A stretch of 64,000 nucleotides of DNA. Source: Saprospiraceae bacterium (GTDB lineage: Bacteria; Bacteroidota; Bacteroidia; Chitinophagales; Saprospiraceae). This document shows positions 37,563 through 46,873 of the stretch, piece by piece; position 1 is the stretch's first letter, and the number at the start of each line of letters is the position of its first letter. Below the pieces are notes generated by a model, which saw nothing but the letters and a program-made list of their open reading frames with translations, ran no database searches and had not been told where the DNA came from. Location of the stretch: assembly GCA_020629035.1 (NCBI GenBank), contig JAHDEC010000004.1, positions 167,405 to 231,404 of the forward strand. Direction: 5' to 3'. Made by a program: the position numbers and the translations under genes.

Positions 37563-38282
37563 CTAGTTTTTTAAGAGTACATCACTGCTTTTAATAAGTG
37601 ATGCAACATTGGACCATCCAATATTAAATAATGCATCCAAGATCGAAAAGGATGGCTTAAACTCAGCATGTTTTTTATGATTTTCTAGATACGATAAGCT
37701 ATTAATATAGACTAATTGAATGGCTGATTTCTTGTAAACATCTTCATCCTGATAAGCTTTAGCACCAGTTCCAGATAGGTAGACTGTCCCTCCTAATTGC
37801 TTTACCAACTGTAGATTATGCTGGTCTTTTTTTTCTTCTATTTTATAACTTGAAGATTGCCTGACATCCCGATAAATATCAAGCTGACGAGCTATATAGC
37901 TAATTATTTTTATGTTCAATATTGCTATACTTTCTGAAGATTTCCAGTCCTCTAATTGTCCATCCAGTTGAGCAAAAACCTCATGGTAAAATGGAGCCTT
38001 GTGATAAGATCCTGTTAGATACTTAAAATGTTGATCTAAGGTCTTATCCAAATCGATAACTTGTGTTTTATAGATTAATTCATTTTTTGGGGACGCTATC
38101 GGTACGCTCAACCATTTTTCAGGTGTTTTAGCATTGCTAGGCGAGTTAATTTTACATCGTCTTGTATAACTACGGTCTGATATTGGCACATAATCATGAA
38201 ACACAAAAACATCTGAAAGATGCATTTTTATAAAATATCCTATCCAAGGAAAATAATTAGGCTGATGTATCGCGATTTTCAA
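37563..38282 (-). CDS. WbqC-family protein
   Basis: About 239 residues. The conserved start of the family (KIAIHQPNYFPWIGYF) follows a TTG at 38282; an ATG at 38330 in frame would add 16 unconserved residues and overlap the PIG-L gene by 38 bp, so TTG is preferred. WbqC-like proteins are common in O-antigen and capsule clusters; their reaction is not established in general. It is the last gene of the minus-strand polysaccharide locus. Confidence 0.85.
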   Translation of the reverse strand: MKIAIHQPNYFPWIGYFIKMHLSDVFVFHDYVPISDRSYTRRCKINSPSNAKTPEKWLSVPIASPKNELIYKTQVIDLDKTLDQHFKYLTGSYHKAPFYHEVFAQLDGQLEDWKSSESIAILNIKIISYIARQLDIYRDVRQSSSYKIEEKKDQHNLQLVKQLGGTVYLSGTGAKAYQDEDVYKKSAIQLVYINSLSYLENHKKHAEFKPSFSILDALFNIGWSNVASLIKSSDVLLKN

Positions 38283-38292
38283 CGAGTAGACA

Positions 38293-38928
38293 TTAAATAA
38301 TCCAGCGGATGAGTTCAAATGTTTCAGCAAAATCAGCGCCTATTTGGGTTCCTCTAACCTTTGCAAGCGATCGAATAAAATCAGGATCCATATAACTTCT
38401 GCCTTCCTGCGTTTTGTACTGAGCTAAAGCATGTATTTTCTTTAAAACATGTCGTTCTTCTACTCGAATAAAGCAATCGGTATTAAATGACAAGTTGTTC
38501 CAAATTAGCTCATAACCTAAAATCGTTGCAAATTTAAAGGCTCTGATTCCTTCCTGACTAACCGTAATATGATCTTGGTGAATATCCTTAGAGCTCGGTA
38601 AAAACACGATGTCTGGTTTAATTTCGTTTCGAATCTTAATAAGGGATTCTAAGATTTCCTGACGTACATAGTTCAACTTACGAACTTGATAACTGAAAAC
38701 TCTTAAATATTTCTCTTCGATACCTAGTGCTTTGGTTGCATGTCTGACTTCTGTAGCTAGCTGGTCTTTTGGAAAGTGTTTAGGGACAGACTCATCCGCA
38801 GTAGAAAAAGCGACGTAATATACTAGAGCACCTTCTTCTAGCATTTTACTAATACTTGCACCACAACCTAATTCTCCGTCATCAGTATGCGGCGCTAAAA
38901 TGACAACCTTTTTATCTTTAAAATTCAT
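38293..38928 (-). CDS. PIG-L family (LmbE-like) N-acetylglucosaminyl deacetylase
   Basis: The 211-residue zinc hydrolase has the N-terminal motif APHTDDGELGCG (zinc ligands His-x-x-Asp, about 12-23) and HQDH (about 118-121). The family deacetylates GlcNAc-containing lipids or sugars and some thiol cofactors. Here it lies between wecB and the WbqC gene, which points to deacetylation of an amino sugar in the glycan. It overlaps wecB by 11 bp. Confidence 0.87.
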   Translation of the reverse strand: MNFKDKKVVILAPHTDDGELGCGASISKMLEEGALVYYVAFSTADESVPKHFPKDQLATEVRHATKALGIEEKYLRVFSYQVRKLNYVRQEILESLIKIRNEIKPDIVFLPSSKDIHQDHITVSQEGIRAFKFATILGYELIWNNLSFNTDCFIRVEERHVLKKIHALAQYKTQEGRSYMDPDFIRSLAKVRGTQIGADFAETFELIRWII

Positions 38929-40006
38929 TGCTGAGTCTTCTTAAACAAATATCGACAATTTTTTGTGCCGCTTTTCCATCGCCTAATTTATTATTATGAC
39001 TTTCAGGACTCCTTAAACCACTATAGCCATCTAATATTTTTTGTTTGTTAGGACCAGCAATGCTTGTCCATCCATCTTCCATAATTTCCATCCATTCCGT
39101 TTGCTTGTCAATAATAATAGATGGCACCTGATGAAAATAAGCTTCCTTTATAATTCCACCAGAGTCGGTCAAACAGGCAGCAGCATTGGACAATAAAAAC
39201 TGCGTCTCGAAATAACCTAGTGGTTCGACTAATCGGATGTGGTCGACTTGTATTGAATCCCATAAGTTATATGTGTCCAAATACTTTTTTGTTCGTGGAT
39301 GAAGTGGCCAAATAATCGTGGATGAAATGCTTAGTATTGCTTCGACAATGGCCTCAAGATTGTGTCTTTTATCGGTGTTAGCCGCTCTATGACAGGTCAT
39401 GAATACATAGTTATTTGGCTTAAGAGACCATTTATCTAATAAGGGTTTTTGGGCTTCTATTTTAGCCTGGCTTTGTAGTAATAAATCATAGCCCGTATCT
39501 CCAACAAGGAAACTATCTGACTTTCTTCCAATACTAACCAGATGATCATAACCTGTCTGTGTAGGAGCAAATAGCAAGTCTGAAACACTATCACTTAATA
39601 ACTTATTAATTTCCTCTGGAATAGATTTATCAAATTCTCGCAAACCGGCTTCAACATGTGCTAAAAGGATATTGTTTTTTGAGGCAGCAATAGCTCCAGC
39701 AGCGGTAGAATTAGTGTCTCCATAGATCAGTACCAAATTTGGCTTTTCGATTTGTAAAACTTTGTCCAATTCTACAATCGTGAGGCCTGAAAAAGCTGCA
39801 TTAGTACTTGCTTCTACTGATAGCTGATAATCGGCTTCAGGAAGATTAAATTGCGCTCTAAATATTTCTGATAATTCAAAATCGTAATGTTGACCTGTAT
39901 GTACAATTAATTGCTCGACCTCTTGCTTAGCAAAAGCGCGATGCACTGGTGCAAGCTTCATAAAGTGTGGTCGATTGCCGATTATATGCAATATCTTATA
40001 TGCCAA
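38918..40006 (-). CDS. wecB: UDP-N-acetylglucosamine 2-epimerase, non-hydrolysing
   Basis: The 362-residue GT-B-like enzyme converts UDP-GlcNAc to UDP-ManNAc. Family motifs: IIGNRPHFMKLAPVH (about 8-22), VHTGQHYD (about 36-43), VYGDTNSTAAGA (about 92), HVEAGLREFD (about 118), PEEINK (about 130) and a later TDSGGIIKEA (about 280). It supplies ManNAc or related precursors for the glycan. Overlaps the neighbours on both sides by 11 bp. Confidence 0.93.
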   Translation of the reverse strand: MAYKILHIIGNRPHFMKLAPVHRAFAKQEVEQLIVHTGQHYDFELSEIFRAQFNLPEADYQLSVEASTNAAFSGLTIVELDKVLQIEKPNLVLIYGDTNSTAAGAIAASKNNILLAHVEAGLREFDKSIPEEINKLLSDSVSDLLFAPTQTGYDHLVSIGRKSDSFLVGDTGYDLLLQSQAKIEAQKPLLDKWSLKPNNYVFMTCHRAANTDKRHNLEAIVEAILSISSTIIWPLHPRTKKYLDTYNLWDSIQVDHIRLVEPLGYFETQFLLSNAAACLTDSGGIIKEAYFHQVPSIIIDKQTEWMEIMEDGWTSIAGPNKQKILDGYSGLRSPESHNNKLGDGKAAQKIVDICLRRLSNEF

Positions 40007-41261
40007 GAGTCCTAATCATTTCGTTGAAGCTTGTTTCCCATCTATAGTTGTTTTTGATAAGCTCCATATCTAAGCTTTTAGCTTGCTGGGTTTTTTGCCA
40101 ATATTGGTAATCGTCTAAAATAGCTGATTTTAAGGCTTCCATGTCAGCCTTATTTGTGGTATAAATATAACCTAAATGATCACGTCTGAAGAGTTGTTCA
40201 AATTCAGCGTCCATATTACCTTTTATAATCAGCAACATTTTTCGCCCAGCCGCCAAATACTCATAAAATTTACCGGTTAAAATACCAGAGTACTCCTTAG
40301 AAGAAGCCGTTAATAGCAAATTTAGATGTGATTTCTGCTGGATGTTTAGCGCCTCATCCCTACTAATCATCCCTTTATTAGAAAAAATGGACTCAAGACT
40401 ATGTTCTCTGATTTGTGCTTCAAAAAGTGGCCCATCTTTACCTGCATAAATGAGTTGAAATTGGTTTTGGTCAATTTTGTTTTCTGCCAGTAATTCGCTA
40501 ACTGCTTTCATTACAGGCCTCGGATCTCTTTCGTCCAAAAACAAAGACCCTGTATAACTTATGGTAAACTTTCGAAAAGCACTTTGTGGCGGAAACATTT
40601 CGATTCCCGCTTTTAATACATGTACATTTTGTGATAATTTTCGGAGCTGCGTTGCTAATCCTTCCGAAACAGTGGTTACTAAATCAGCGTGTTTTAAGAT
40701 GCGTTTATTTACTTCTATCTGTCGCTTTTCGAATAGATAGTGCTTGTATAAAGGATCTAAATGTAGATCTCTAAAATCCGCAACCCAAAGACTTTTTGGA
40801 AATAATTTTTTTAATCTATGAGCAATCAAATGATCTGCATATGGTCTGAAAGAAGAATAAATAATAGCCTTAGGGTTTTTAGTTAAAAATGCTTTTCCTT
40901 CTTTGATTCCTTCAGCAAAGTACCGTTTTCCTCCTTCACCAATAATGGGCAAAAACGGAAATGAGTTGATTGCTTTTATGGCTAATTGTTTATGCCAAGA
41001 TTGCTTTTTTGATTCGACTAGATGATTTGTTGTTGATCTACTCTTAGTCGTTCTATAATCACGGGTTGTAAGTTCGACTTTGTGTATTTTATCGGGGATT
41101 GGGCGTTTTTCAGAAGCTAAGACTTGTGCATTTGAGGTAGTCAGTAGACAAATGTTGTTTGACCATTTTGCCCATTGCTTAGACATCTCATAGTTTCTTA
41201 TAACACCAATGGATGCAATGGGTGGATAATAATAATGGATTAGTAAAATAGGTCTAGACAA
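39996..41261 (-). CDS. Glycosyltransferase (GT4-like)
   Basis: A 421-residue GT-B protein. It opens with ILLIHYYYPPIASIGVIRN, has a Rossmann-like region with SSFRPYADH and a later FTISYTGSLFLDERDPRP and GKFYEYLAAGRKMLL segment, characteristic of WcaI-type/GT4 polysaccharide glycosyltransferases. Sugar specificity cannot be read. It overlaps the upstream glycosyltransferase by 8 bp and the downstream wecB by 11 bp, within the continuous locus. Confidence 0.82.
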   Translation of the reverse strand: MSRPILLIHYYYPPIASIGVIRNYEMSKQWAKWSNNICLLTTSNAQVLASEKRPIPDKIHKVELTTRDYRTTKSRSTTNHLVESKKQSWHKQLAIKAINSFPFLPIIGEGGKRYFAEGIKEGKAFLTKNPKAIIYSSFRPYADHLIAHRLKKLFPKSLWVADFRDLHLDPLYKHYLFEKRQIEVNKRILKHADLVTTVSEGLATQLRKLSQNVHVLKAGIEMFPPQSAFRKFTISYTGSLFLDERDPRPVMKAVSELLAENKIDQNQFQLIYAGKDGPLFEAQIREHSLESIFSNKGMISRDEALNIQQKSHLNLLLTASSKEYSGILTGKFYEYLAAGRKMLLIIKGNMDAEFEQLFRRDHLGYIYTTNKADMEALKSAILDDYQYWQKTQQAKSLDMELIKNNYRWETSFNEMIRTLGI

Positions 41262-42378
41262 GGGTGTTTTCCTGGATTATACTAAAAAGTTTATCTGCAA
41301 TTTGGGTAGAACTAAAGCCATTTAAAATCATTGACCTTCCCTTTTCTCCCATGCTTAATCGATCAGCTTCACTTAAAGCTAAAAATTTGTTCATAGCATC
41401 TTTTAAACTTGGCCCACTCTTGACATCACATATAAAACCATTAAGCCCATCACTAACTGTTTCTCGACAACCGGGAACATCGCTAACAATAACTGGTTTT
41501 GCCATTGCCATAGCTTCAAGGATAGTTCTAGGCATGCCTTCTCTATAAGATGGTAAGACAATGCAACTTGCCTTTTCTATTTCTGGTCTAATATCATCTT
41601 TAAAATCATAGTACTTGATCAAATCTTCATTAATCCAGTGAAGTAAATCTTCCTTCGATATTTGGGAAGGATTCTCTTCATCAAGTTCTCCGACTATGTT
41701 AAACGTGATGTTCGGCTGATCTTTTAATAGTTTCGCTGCTTCAACAAACTCCCTGATGCCCTTGTCCTTAAGCAATCTGCCAACAAAGGTGAATTGGATT
41801 TCTTTAGACTCTTTTGGTAAGCTTGGTTTAAAATGGTTTATGTCTACACCACAGCCTTTTATCGCGATTCCTTGCCCTTTAGCTATGAAATGATTTTCGA
41901 ATAGTCGTAAATCATCTTTGTTTTCAAAGACAAAGGTTTTGTGGTACTTCGCAGCGTTTTTATATAATCTTCTTGTAACCATTTGTAGCCAACCTTTTCT
42001 AATAAAGGCGTACCCCAATCCGGTTATGATTGCTATAGATGGAATATTTAATCGTTTTGCAGCTCGTCCACCAAATATGATCGGTTTACTTGTGTAATGT
42101 AGAATAAGATCAGGCTTTACTTGCTCATAGATCGATTTAAACTCTTTATATAAAGTCCAATTGGCAAAAACATTGGTGGTGTCTCGATCTAAGGTTTTTA
42201 GCGGTATGAAGTGCACACCATCCTGTTTGCTTATGTTTTTTGTGTACTTGTCTTCCGGGGCAATAACGGTAATTGGATGTCCATTCTGCTTCAGAACATC
42301 AAGGACATTTTGACGAAAGTTATGTATGTTCCAACTAGTGTTGGCTACCAGGGCAATATGTTTTTTAGAAGGTTTAAT
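41254..42378 (-). CDS. GT4 glycosyltransferase with a probable ATT start codon
   Basis: The body contains the GT4 markers FTFVGRLLKDKGI (donor Rossmann fold) and SYREGMPRTILEAMAMAKPVI (EX7E region). The first standard in-frame start is GTG at 42216, but the frame is open and clearly coding beyond it, giving the conserved N-terminal domain: HIALVANTSWNIHNFRQNV, then VIAPEDKYTK. No ATG, GTG or TTG precedes this; upstream a stop ends the frame, and an ATT at 42376-42378 overlaps the last base of the manC stop (TAATT), just where a TAATG coupling would be expected. From it the protein has 374 residues, normal for the PglA/WbtD-like type. The family is firm; the ATT start is an inference. Confidence 0.8.
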   Translation of the reverse strand: MKPSKKHIALVANTSWNIHNFRQNVLDVLKQNGHPITVIAPEDKYTKNISKQDGVHFIPLKTLDRDTTNVFANWTLYKEFKSIYEQVKPDLILHYTSKPIIFGGRAAKRLNIPSIAIITGLGYAFIRKGWLQMVTRRLYKNAAKYHKTFVFENKDDLRLFENHFIAKGQGIAIKGCGVDINHFKPSLPKESKEIQFTFVGRLLKDKGIREFVEAAKLLKDQPNITFNIVGELDEENPSQISKEDLLHWINEDLIKYYDFKDDIRPEIEKASCIVLPSYREGMPRTILEAMAMAKPVIVSDVPGCRETVSDGLNGFICDVKSGPSLKDAMNKFLALSEADRLSMGEKGRSMILNGFSSTQIADKLFSIIQENTLV

Positions 42379-43454
42379 TAGAGAAATTTTTCTTCTTCTA
42401 TAGATGATCTAACCTGCTTAATAGCTTGTTCTTCTTCCTTAGGGTAAATCATAAGTACCTCACCATCATCGATAATAAAATATCCATCTAAGTCTTTAGC
42501 AACTAGCATTTTTCCATCAGGAATTTTCACTAGACTGTTATTGACATTGTAAAGCTTCATTGGGTTTTTAGAACAAACATTCCCATCTACATCTTTCTCC
42601 AAATAAGCATGCAATGAATTCCAGGTACCTAGGTCGGACCACGCGATATCAGCAGGAATGGTAAATACATTATTTGCCTTTTCGAGAATGGCGTAATCAA
42701 TCGAAATAGAATCCGTTTGTGGATAGACTTGAGCTATGTAACTTGCCTCATCTGCTGTGTTTAGTTTATCTAAGTCTTCGGAAAGTTTGTTGACAATTTG
42801 GGGAGCATTTTTATTAAATGCAGCTATGATATTTTTAGTTTTCCAAATAAATATGCCAGCATTCCATAAATAAGAACCTTCTGTTAAAAAAGAAGTGGCT
42901 GTTTCTTTATCAGGTTTTTCTGTGAAACGTTCGACTTTATAGGTGTCTTTTCCAAGGTTGTTGCCTTCTCGTTTAATGTATCCATAGCCAGTGTCAGGCC
43001 TAGTCGGTTCGATGCCCAGCGTTACTAAAGCATCGTTGTTTTCTGAATATTCCAGTGCGTCATTAATCTTATTTAAAAAAGCAGTCTCTTTTAAGATTAC
43101 ATGATCTGATGGAGCTACTACCATGGATGCTTCTGGATTCAATTGTTGTAGCTTTAAGGCTGTGTAGGCAATGCATGGAGCTGTGTTATTTCTCGATGGT
43201 TCGCCAATAATATTTTCATTAGGAATTTCTGGCAGGTGCTCTTTTACGAGATCTCTGTATTTTTCATTGGTTAGCACAAAAATATGGTCTGGCTCCACAA
43301 GGTTTAGAAACCGCTCGAAAGTTAATCGGATTAATGATTTTCCTACATTGAGAATATCTAGGAACTGTTTTGGTCTCATTTCTCTAGAATAAGGCCAAAA
43401 TCTTGAACCTACTCCGCCTGCCATAATAGCTATGTATGTGTTTTTTGGATTCAT
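42378..43454 (-). CDS. manC: Mannose-1-phosphate guanylyltransferase
   Basis: The 358-residue nucleotidyltransferase makes GDP-mannose from mannose-1-phosphate and GTP. It has the pyrophosphorylase signature AGGVGSRFWPYSREMRPKQF (about 12-31), APSDH (about 114), the FTEKPD active-site Lys segment (about 177) and IDYAILEKA (about 250). It lacks the phosphomannose-isomerase domain of bifunctional ManC/AlgA proteins. The start overlaps the upstream glycosyltransferase by 4 bp. Confidence 0.93.
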   Translation of the reverse strand: MNPKNTYIAIMAGGVGSRFWPYSREMRPKQFLDILNVGKSLIRLTFERFLNLVEPDHIFVLTNEKYRDLVKEHLPEIPNENIIGEPSRNNTAPCIAYTALKLQQLNPEASMVVAPSDHVILKETAFLNKINDALEYSENNDALVTLGIEPTRPDTGYGYIKREGNNLGKDTYKVERFTEKPDKETATSFLTEGSYLWNAGIFIWKTKNIIAAFNKNAPQIVNKLSEDLDKLNTADEASYIAQVYPQTDSISIDYAILEKANNVFTIPADIAWSDLGTWNSLHAYLEKDVDGNVCSKNPMKLYNVNNSLVKIPDGKMLVAKDLDGYFIIDDGEVLMIYPKEEEQAIKQVRSSIEEEKFL

Positions 43455-44629
43455 GAGTGGATGTTTTCAAGTAATGATAAAATATTTTGGTAGGCTATTT
43501 TAGTATTTTCTTCTAAATCAGCTGAGAGAGTAACAGCTTCTTTTCTTTTTCTTTCTAATTGACTTTTCTTAATTTTAGCTAAAAAATCAGCTATATTATT
43601 TTCATCTTTTTTAGATTTCTCAATTATCCAGCCTGCTTTATTTAATAGTTGCCAGCTATCACAGGATCTAATACCATAAAAAAGAAAAATCGATTGGCTG
43701 TTGACAGCGCTTACTAATTTTGAGGGAACACAGACATTTACCCATTCAGGTTTTAGCGAAACAAGATGGATATCTATGAATGCTAAATGTTCTCTAGGTA
43801 CAAAATCTAATAAAACAATTTGATCATCATCTTTATCAATATATTCTTTGATTTGCAATGATTTAGACCCATAAACAACTAAGATTAATGTCTGCTTTTC
43901 TCTATCAAAATGATCAATAACTGATTTTAGAAAAGATACTGAATGAGCTTCACCTAGATTTCCTATATAACCAAGATATATTTTTTCGTCATTCTTTTTC
44001 CATGCTGGCTTACTAACTTCCTTATCCCAGCTTTTATTTTTGTGCAGGAAAACTCCGCATGGTAAAATCACATTAGGAATCGATGTTCTGAAGGACTCTT
44101 GGATATATTTTGATTGAATATTTCCTAAAGCAATTAACCCGTTAGGAGGGTTTTTATAGGTCTGATTAAAGAAAAACTTAAATAAAAAATGCTGATTTGA
44201 AATAAGTTTTCCAGCTACGAATGCCTCTGGGTACAAATCCATGCTCCAAAAGACCCAGGGTATCTTTTTCCGGTTAAGCATTCTTGAAGCCCAAAAGTTA
44301 AGTAAGGGTGGACTGGTCATAACGATCAATATACCTTTATTTACTTTTTTTGCCTTACGAATTAATCGATAGCCTTCGATAAGACTACTAAATAATCTAA
44401 TTCCTTTGTTTTTTCCGTTGTAGACCGATGCTACTTGATGCGTTTGTCCAACAATCTCTCCTGTGGATCCTCCTCCTTGATATTTCCCATCTGTATGTAC
44501 AACTTGTACCTCTACTTCATTAGCAATTAAAAATTTAGCTAAATCACTAGCAGACTCTGCAATCACACTCCGATTTGGCGGATAATTGCGATCAACAATT
44601 GTAACACTTAATGTATTCTTGTCTTCCAA
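43451..44629 (-). CDS. Glycosyltransferase (WcaI/GT4-like)
   Basis: A 392-residue GT-B protein with [19 protein letters not shown] at the start, [14 protein letters not shown] and [12 protein letters not shown] segments, and [12 protein letters not shown] in the donor domain. This pattern matches the WcaI-like colanic-acid/exopolysaccharide family. It overlaps the downstream manC gene by 4 bp and the upstream epimerase gene by 22 bp. The acceptor is unknown. Confidence 0.83.
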   Translation of the reverse strand: MEDKNTLSVTIVDRNYPPNRSVIAESASDLAKFLIANEVEVQVVHTDGKYQGGGSTGEIVGQTHQVASVYNGKNKGIRLFSSLIEGYRLIRKAKKVNKGILIVMTSPPLLNFWASRMLNRKKIPWVFWSMDLYPEAFVAGKLISNQHFLFKFFFNQTYKNPPNGLIALGNIQSKYIQESFRTSIPNVILPCGVFLHKNKSWDKEVSKPAWKKNDEKIYLGYIGNLGEAHSVSFLKSVIDHFDREKQTLILVVYGSKSLQIKEYIDKDDDQIVLLDFVPREHLAFIDIHLVSLKPEWVNVCVPSKLVSAVNSQSIFLFYGIRSCDSWQLLNKAGWIIEKSKKDENNIADFLAKIKKSQLERKRKEAVTLSADLEENTKIAYQNILSLLENIHS

Positions 44630-45660
44630 GAAGTATAAATTTCTGTAAAAATATCTTCTAAGGATTTTGTCAAATCCCAGTTAGGATAATGGGCGCGCAT
44701 TTTACGTAAATCAGAATAGTAACAAATATGATCTCCTATTCTGTTTTTATCGTCATATTTATATTTCATCGGAATACCTGAAATATCAGAAATGATTTGG
44801 AATGCTTCAAGAATTGAACAAGTATTTTCTTTTCCACCACCTAAATTATAGACTTCTGCAACTCTCGGGGCATCTATAAAAGCCTCAATAAATTTGGCAA
44901 CATCTTGAGAATGTATATTGTCACGAACTTGTTTTCCTTTATACCCAAATATTGTATATTCTCTTTCTTCTAAATTACACTTTATAAGGTAGCTTAAAAA
45001 GCCATGTAGTTCTACGCCGCTATGATTAGGTCCAGTTAAACAACCACCTCTTAAACAAGCAGTAGGCATATCAAAGTATCGTCCATATTCTTGCACGCTT
45101 ATATCGGCAGCAACTTTTGAAGAGCCAAATAATGAATGCTTGGTTTGATCAATTCTAAAAGTTTCTGGAATTCCGTTGCTGTATGTTTTATCTGCATACT
45201 CATACCGTGTATCTAGTTCTACCAAATCAATTTCATTTGGAGCATCACCATACACTTTATTCGTTGATAAATGTACAAACGGAATCTGTGTGGAATATCT
45301 TCTGGTTGCTTCTAATAAATTTAAAGTACCGACAGCATTGGTATCAAAATCTTGAAAGGGAATATCCGCAGCTCTGTCATGACTTGGTTGCGCAGCAGTA
45401 TGTACTATAGCATCAGGCTTGATTTCTTTTATGATGTTTAATACCCCTTCTCTGTCACGTATGTCAAGCTCATGATGTTCAAAATTGCTTAGTGCCTTTT
45501 CTAGCCGCTGTTGATTCCAACGTGTATCTCCTTTAGGACCGAAAAATACGGCACGCTGATTATTATCAATCCCGTGAACTTCCCATCCTTTATGTCCAAA
45601 ATGGATACATACCTCAGATCCTATTAATCCAGACGACCCAGTTACCAATAACTTCTTCAT
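44608..45660 (-). CDS. NAD-dependent nucleotide-sugar epimerase/dehydratase (CDP-paratose 2-epimerase-like)
   Basis: A 350-residue extended short-chain dehydrogenase. The NAD motif is [11 protein letters not shown] (about 6-16); the '[14 protein letters not shown]' insertion and [15 protein letters not shown] are typical of the CDP-paratose/CDP-tyvelose 2-epimerase branch. At the place of the usual catalytic YxxxK motif the sequence reads FGSSK (about 176-180), so Tyr appears replaced by Phe; this could be a family feature or another Tyr may act. The sugar substrate is not certain. First gene of a promoter-proximal part of the locus. Confidence 0.85.
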   Translation of the reverse strand: MKKLLVTGSSGLIGSEVCIHFGHKGWEVHGIDNNQRAVFFGPKGDTRWNQQRLEKALSNFEHHELDIRDREGVLNIIKEIKPDAIVHTAAQPSHDRAADIPFQDFDTNAVGTLNLLEATRRYSTQIPFVHLSTNKVYGDAPNEIDLVELDTRYEYADKTYSNGIPETFRIDQTKHSLFGSSKVAADISVQEYGRYFDMPTACLRGGCLTGPNHSGVELHGFLSYLIKCNLEEREYTIFGYKGKQVRDNIHSQDVAKFIEAFIDAPRVAEVYNLGGGKENTCSILEAFQIISDISGIPMKYKYDDKNRIGDHICYYSDLRKMRAHYPNWDLTKSLEDIFTEIYTSWKTRIH

Positions 45661-45678
45661 AGTTATAATTATACAGTT

Positions 45679-45687
45679 GCAAAAGTA
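45679..45687 (-). promoter_or_regulatory. Internal promoter box TACTTTTGC in the polysaccharide locus
   Basis: On the minus strand TACTTTTGC fits TAnnTTTG and lies 19 bp upstream of the epimerase ATG, in the only gap (67 bp) of the minus-strand locus between 37.6 and 55.4 kb. It would separate the locus into an upstream and a downstream unit. Confidence 0.5.
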
Positions 45688-45727
45688 TTAATATATAACG
45701 AATTGATATATAAATATTTTTCCAATA

Positions 45728-46873
45728 TTATCTGCTGCTATTTGCCTCAAAAAGTTTTCTATATATATTAACGTGTTCCATGACATTTGTGCTCAAATCA
45801 AAATGATTTTTTGCTTTTAATCTCAATGCTTTTTGTTGTTTCTCTGTTGGTTTCTGTTCTAATAGATATACCATTTCATTTCCTAAAGAAAGTTCATCAT
45901 CAATTGCAACTACTCTAATCAATTCATCGTCTCCAAAAATATGAGCTATATCTCCAACATCTGTTGAAGCAACTGGGTTACCGCATGCAAGTGCTTCCCA
46001 AACTGAAATAGGACTTGCCTCAAAATCAGAGCAACAAACATATAAATCTGCTGCGTTTTGCAGTTCAGCAATATCTTTACGGAAACCTAGAAAATGGACA
46101 TTTTTAAGTGAAAGAGATTCAGATAGCTTTGTTAATTTTTCGTAGTACGTTTTTTGGTTGGGAAAGATCGTTCCAACTATAAAGAGATGAACTTCTTCCT
46201 CGTTTTGTTTTTGTACTATTTCAAAGGCTTTTAGCAATTTATGAAACCCTTTATTTTCATTTATATAGCCTACAGTCAGTATTTTTTTTCCTTTAAATTT
46301 TTCCAATGCACTTGCTGGTTGGATATTAAATTTTTCGAAATTTACTGGTGCTTGAGCGATAGTAAATGTTTTTTTATCAATGTCTTTGCTTAAGTTTTTA
46401 TAGTAGTTGAAGGTTCGCTTTGATGCAAAAATAAATCCATCAGAAAAGGGACTCATTAATTTAAACAACCATTTGACAATTGTGGCTGATTGGCTATCAT
46501 TCATGTGCCAAACTGACTTTGTGGGACTTAAATAAGAAGCGATTATTCCTTTTATTTGCCAAGCTCCATTACAATGTACAATATCAATTTTTTCCTTTTT
46601 GATAATCCTTCTTATTAATGCTACTTCAAAAGGAAAAAGTAGTATATATTTTACTAAATGATTTAGTTCTTTTGTCAACCTATGTAGTGAGATTTGCTTA
46701 AATTTTACTTTACTCTTTTTCAACTTACTCTTAAATCCATCAGCGTTATTTTTAGGAAATAGAACGAGGGTTTCTATATCATAGGACTTAATTTCATCTG
46801 CGACTTGGGCAATCCGATTGAGTGGTCCTCCTCCTCTCCCTTCTTCGGTTATATTTAGAACTTTAATCAACAT
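45728..46873 (-). CDS. Glycosyltransferase family 4 protein
   Basis: A 381-residue GT-B enzyme with GRGGGPLNRIAQVADE at the start, ILTVGYINENKGFHKLLKAFE in the donor domain and the EX7E motif in CSDFEASPISVWEALACGNPV (about 283-303), followed by TDVGDIAH. Sugar not assignable. It overlaps the upstream sulfotransferase by 11 bp and ends before the internal promoter region. Confidence 0.88.
   Translation of the reverse strand: MLIKVLNITEEGRGGGPLNRIAQVADEIKSYDIETLVLFPKNNADGFKSKLKKSKVKFKQISLHRLTKELNHLVKYILLFPFEVALIRRIIKKEKIDIVHCNGAWQIKGIIASYLSPTKSVWHMNDSQSATIVKWLFKLMSPFSDGFIFASKRTFNYYKNLSKDIDKKTFTIAQAPVNFEKFNIQPASALEKFKGKKILTVGYINENKGFHKLLKAFEIVQKQNEEEVHLFIVGTIFPNQKTYYEKLTKLSESLSLKNVHFLGFRKDIAELQNAADLYVCCSDFEASPISVWEALACGNPVASTDVGDIAHIFGDDELIRVVAIDDELSLGNEMVYLLEQKPTEKQQKALRLKAKNHFDLSTNVMEHVNIYRKLFEANSSR

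Noticed and set aside
37563..38330. Starting the WbqC gene at the ATG at 38330.
   Set aside because: It would add 16 unconserved residues and overlap the PIG-L gene by 38 bp; the TTG at 38282 matches the family N-terminus.
42217..42378. Starting the GT4 gene at the GTG at 42216.
   Set aside because: The upstream in-frame sequence encodes conserved family residues and would be lost.
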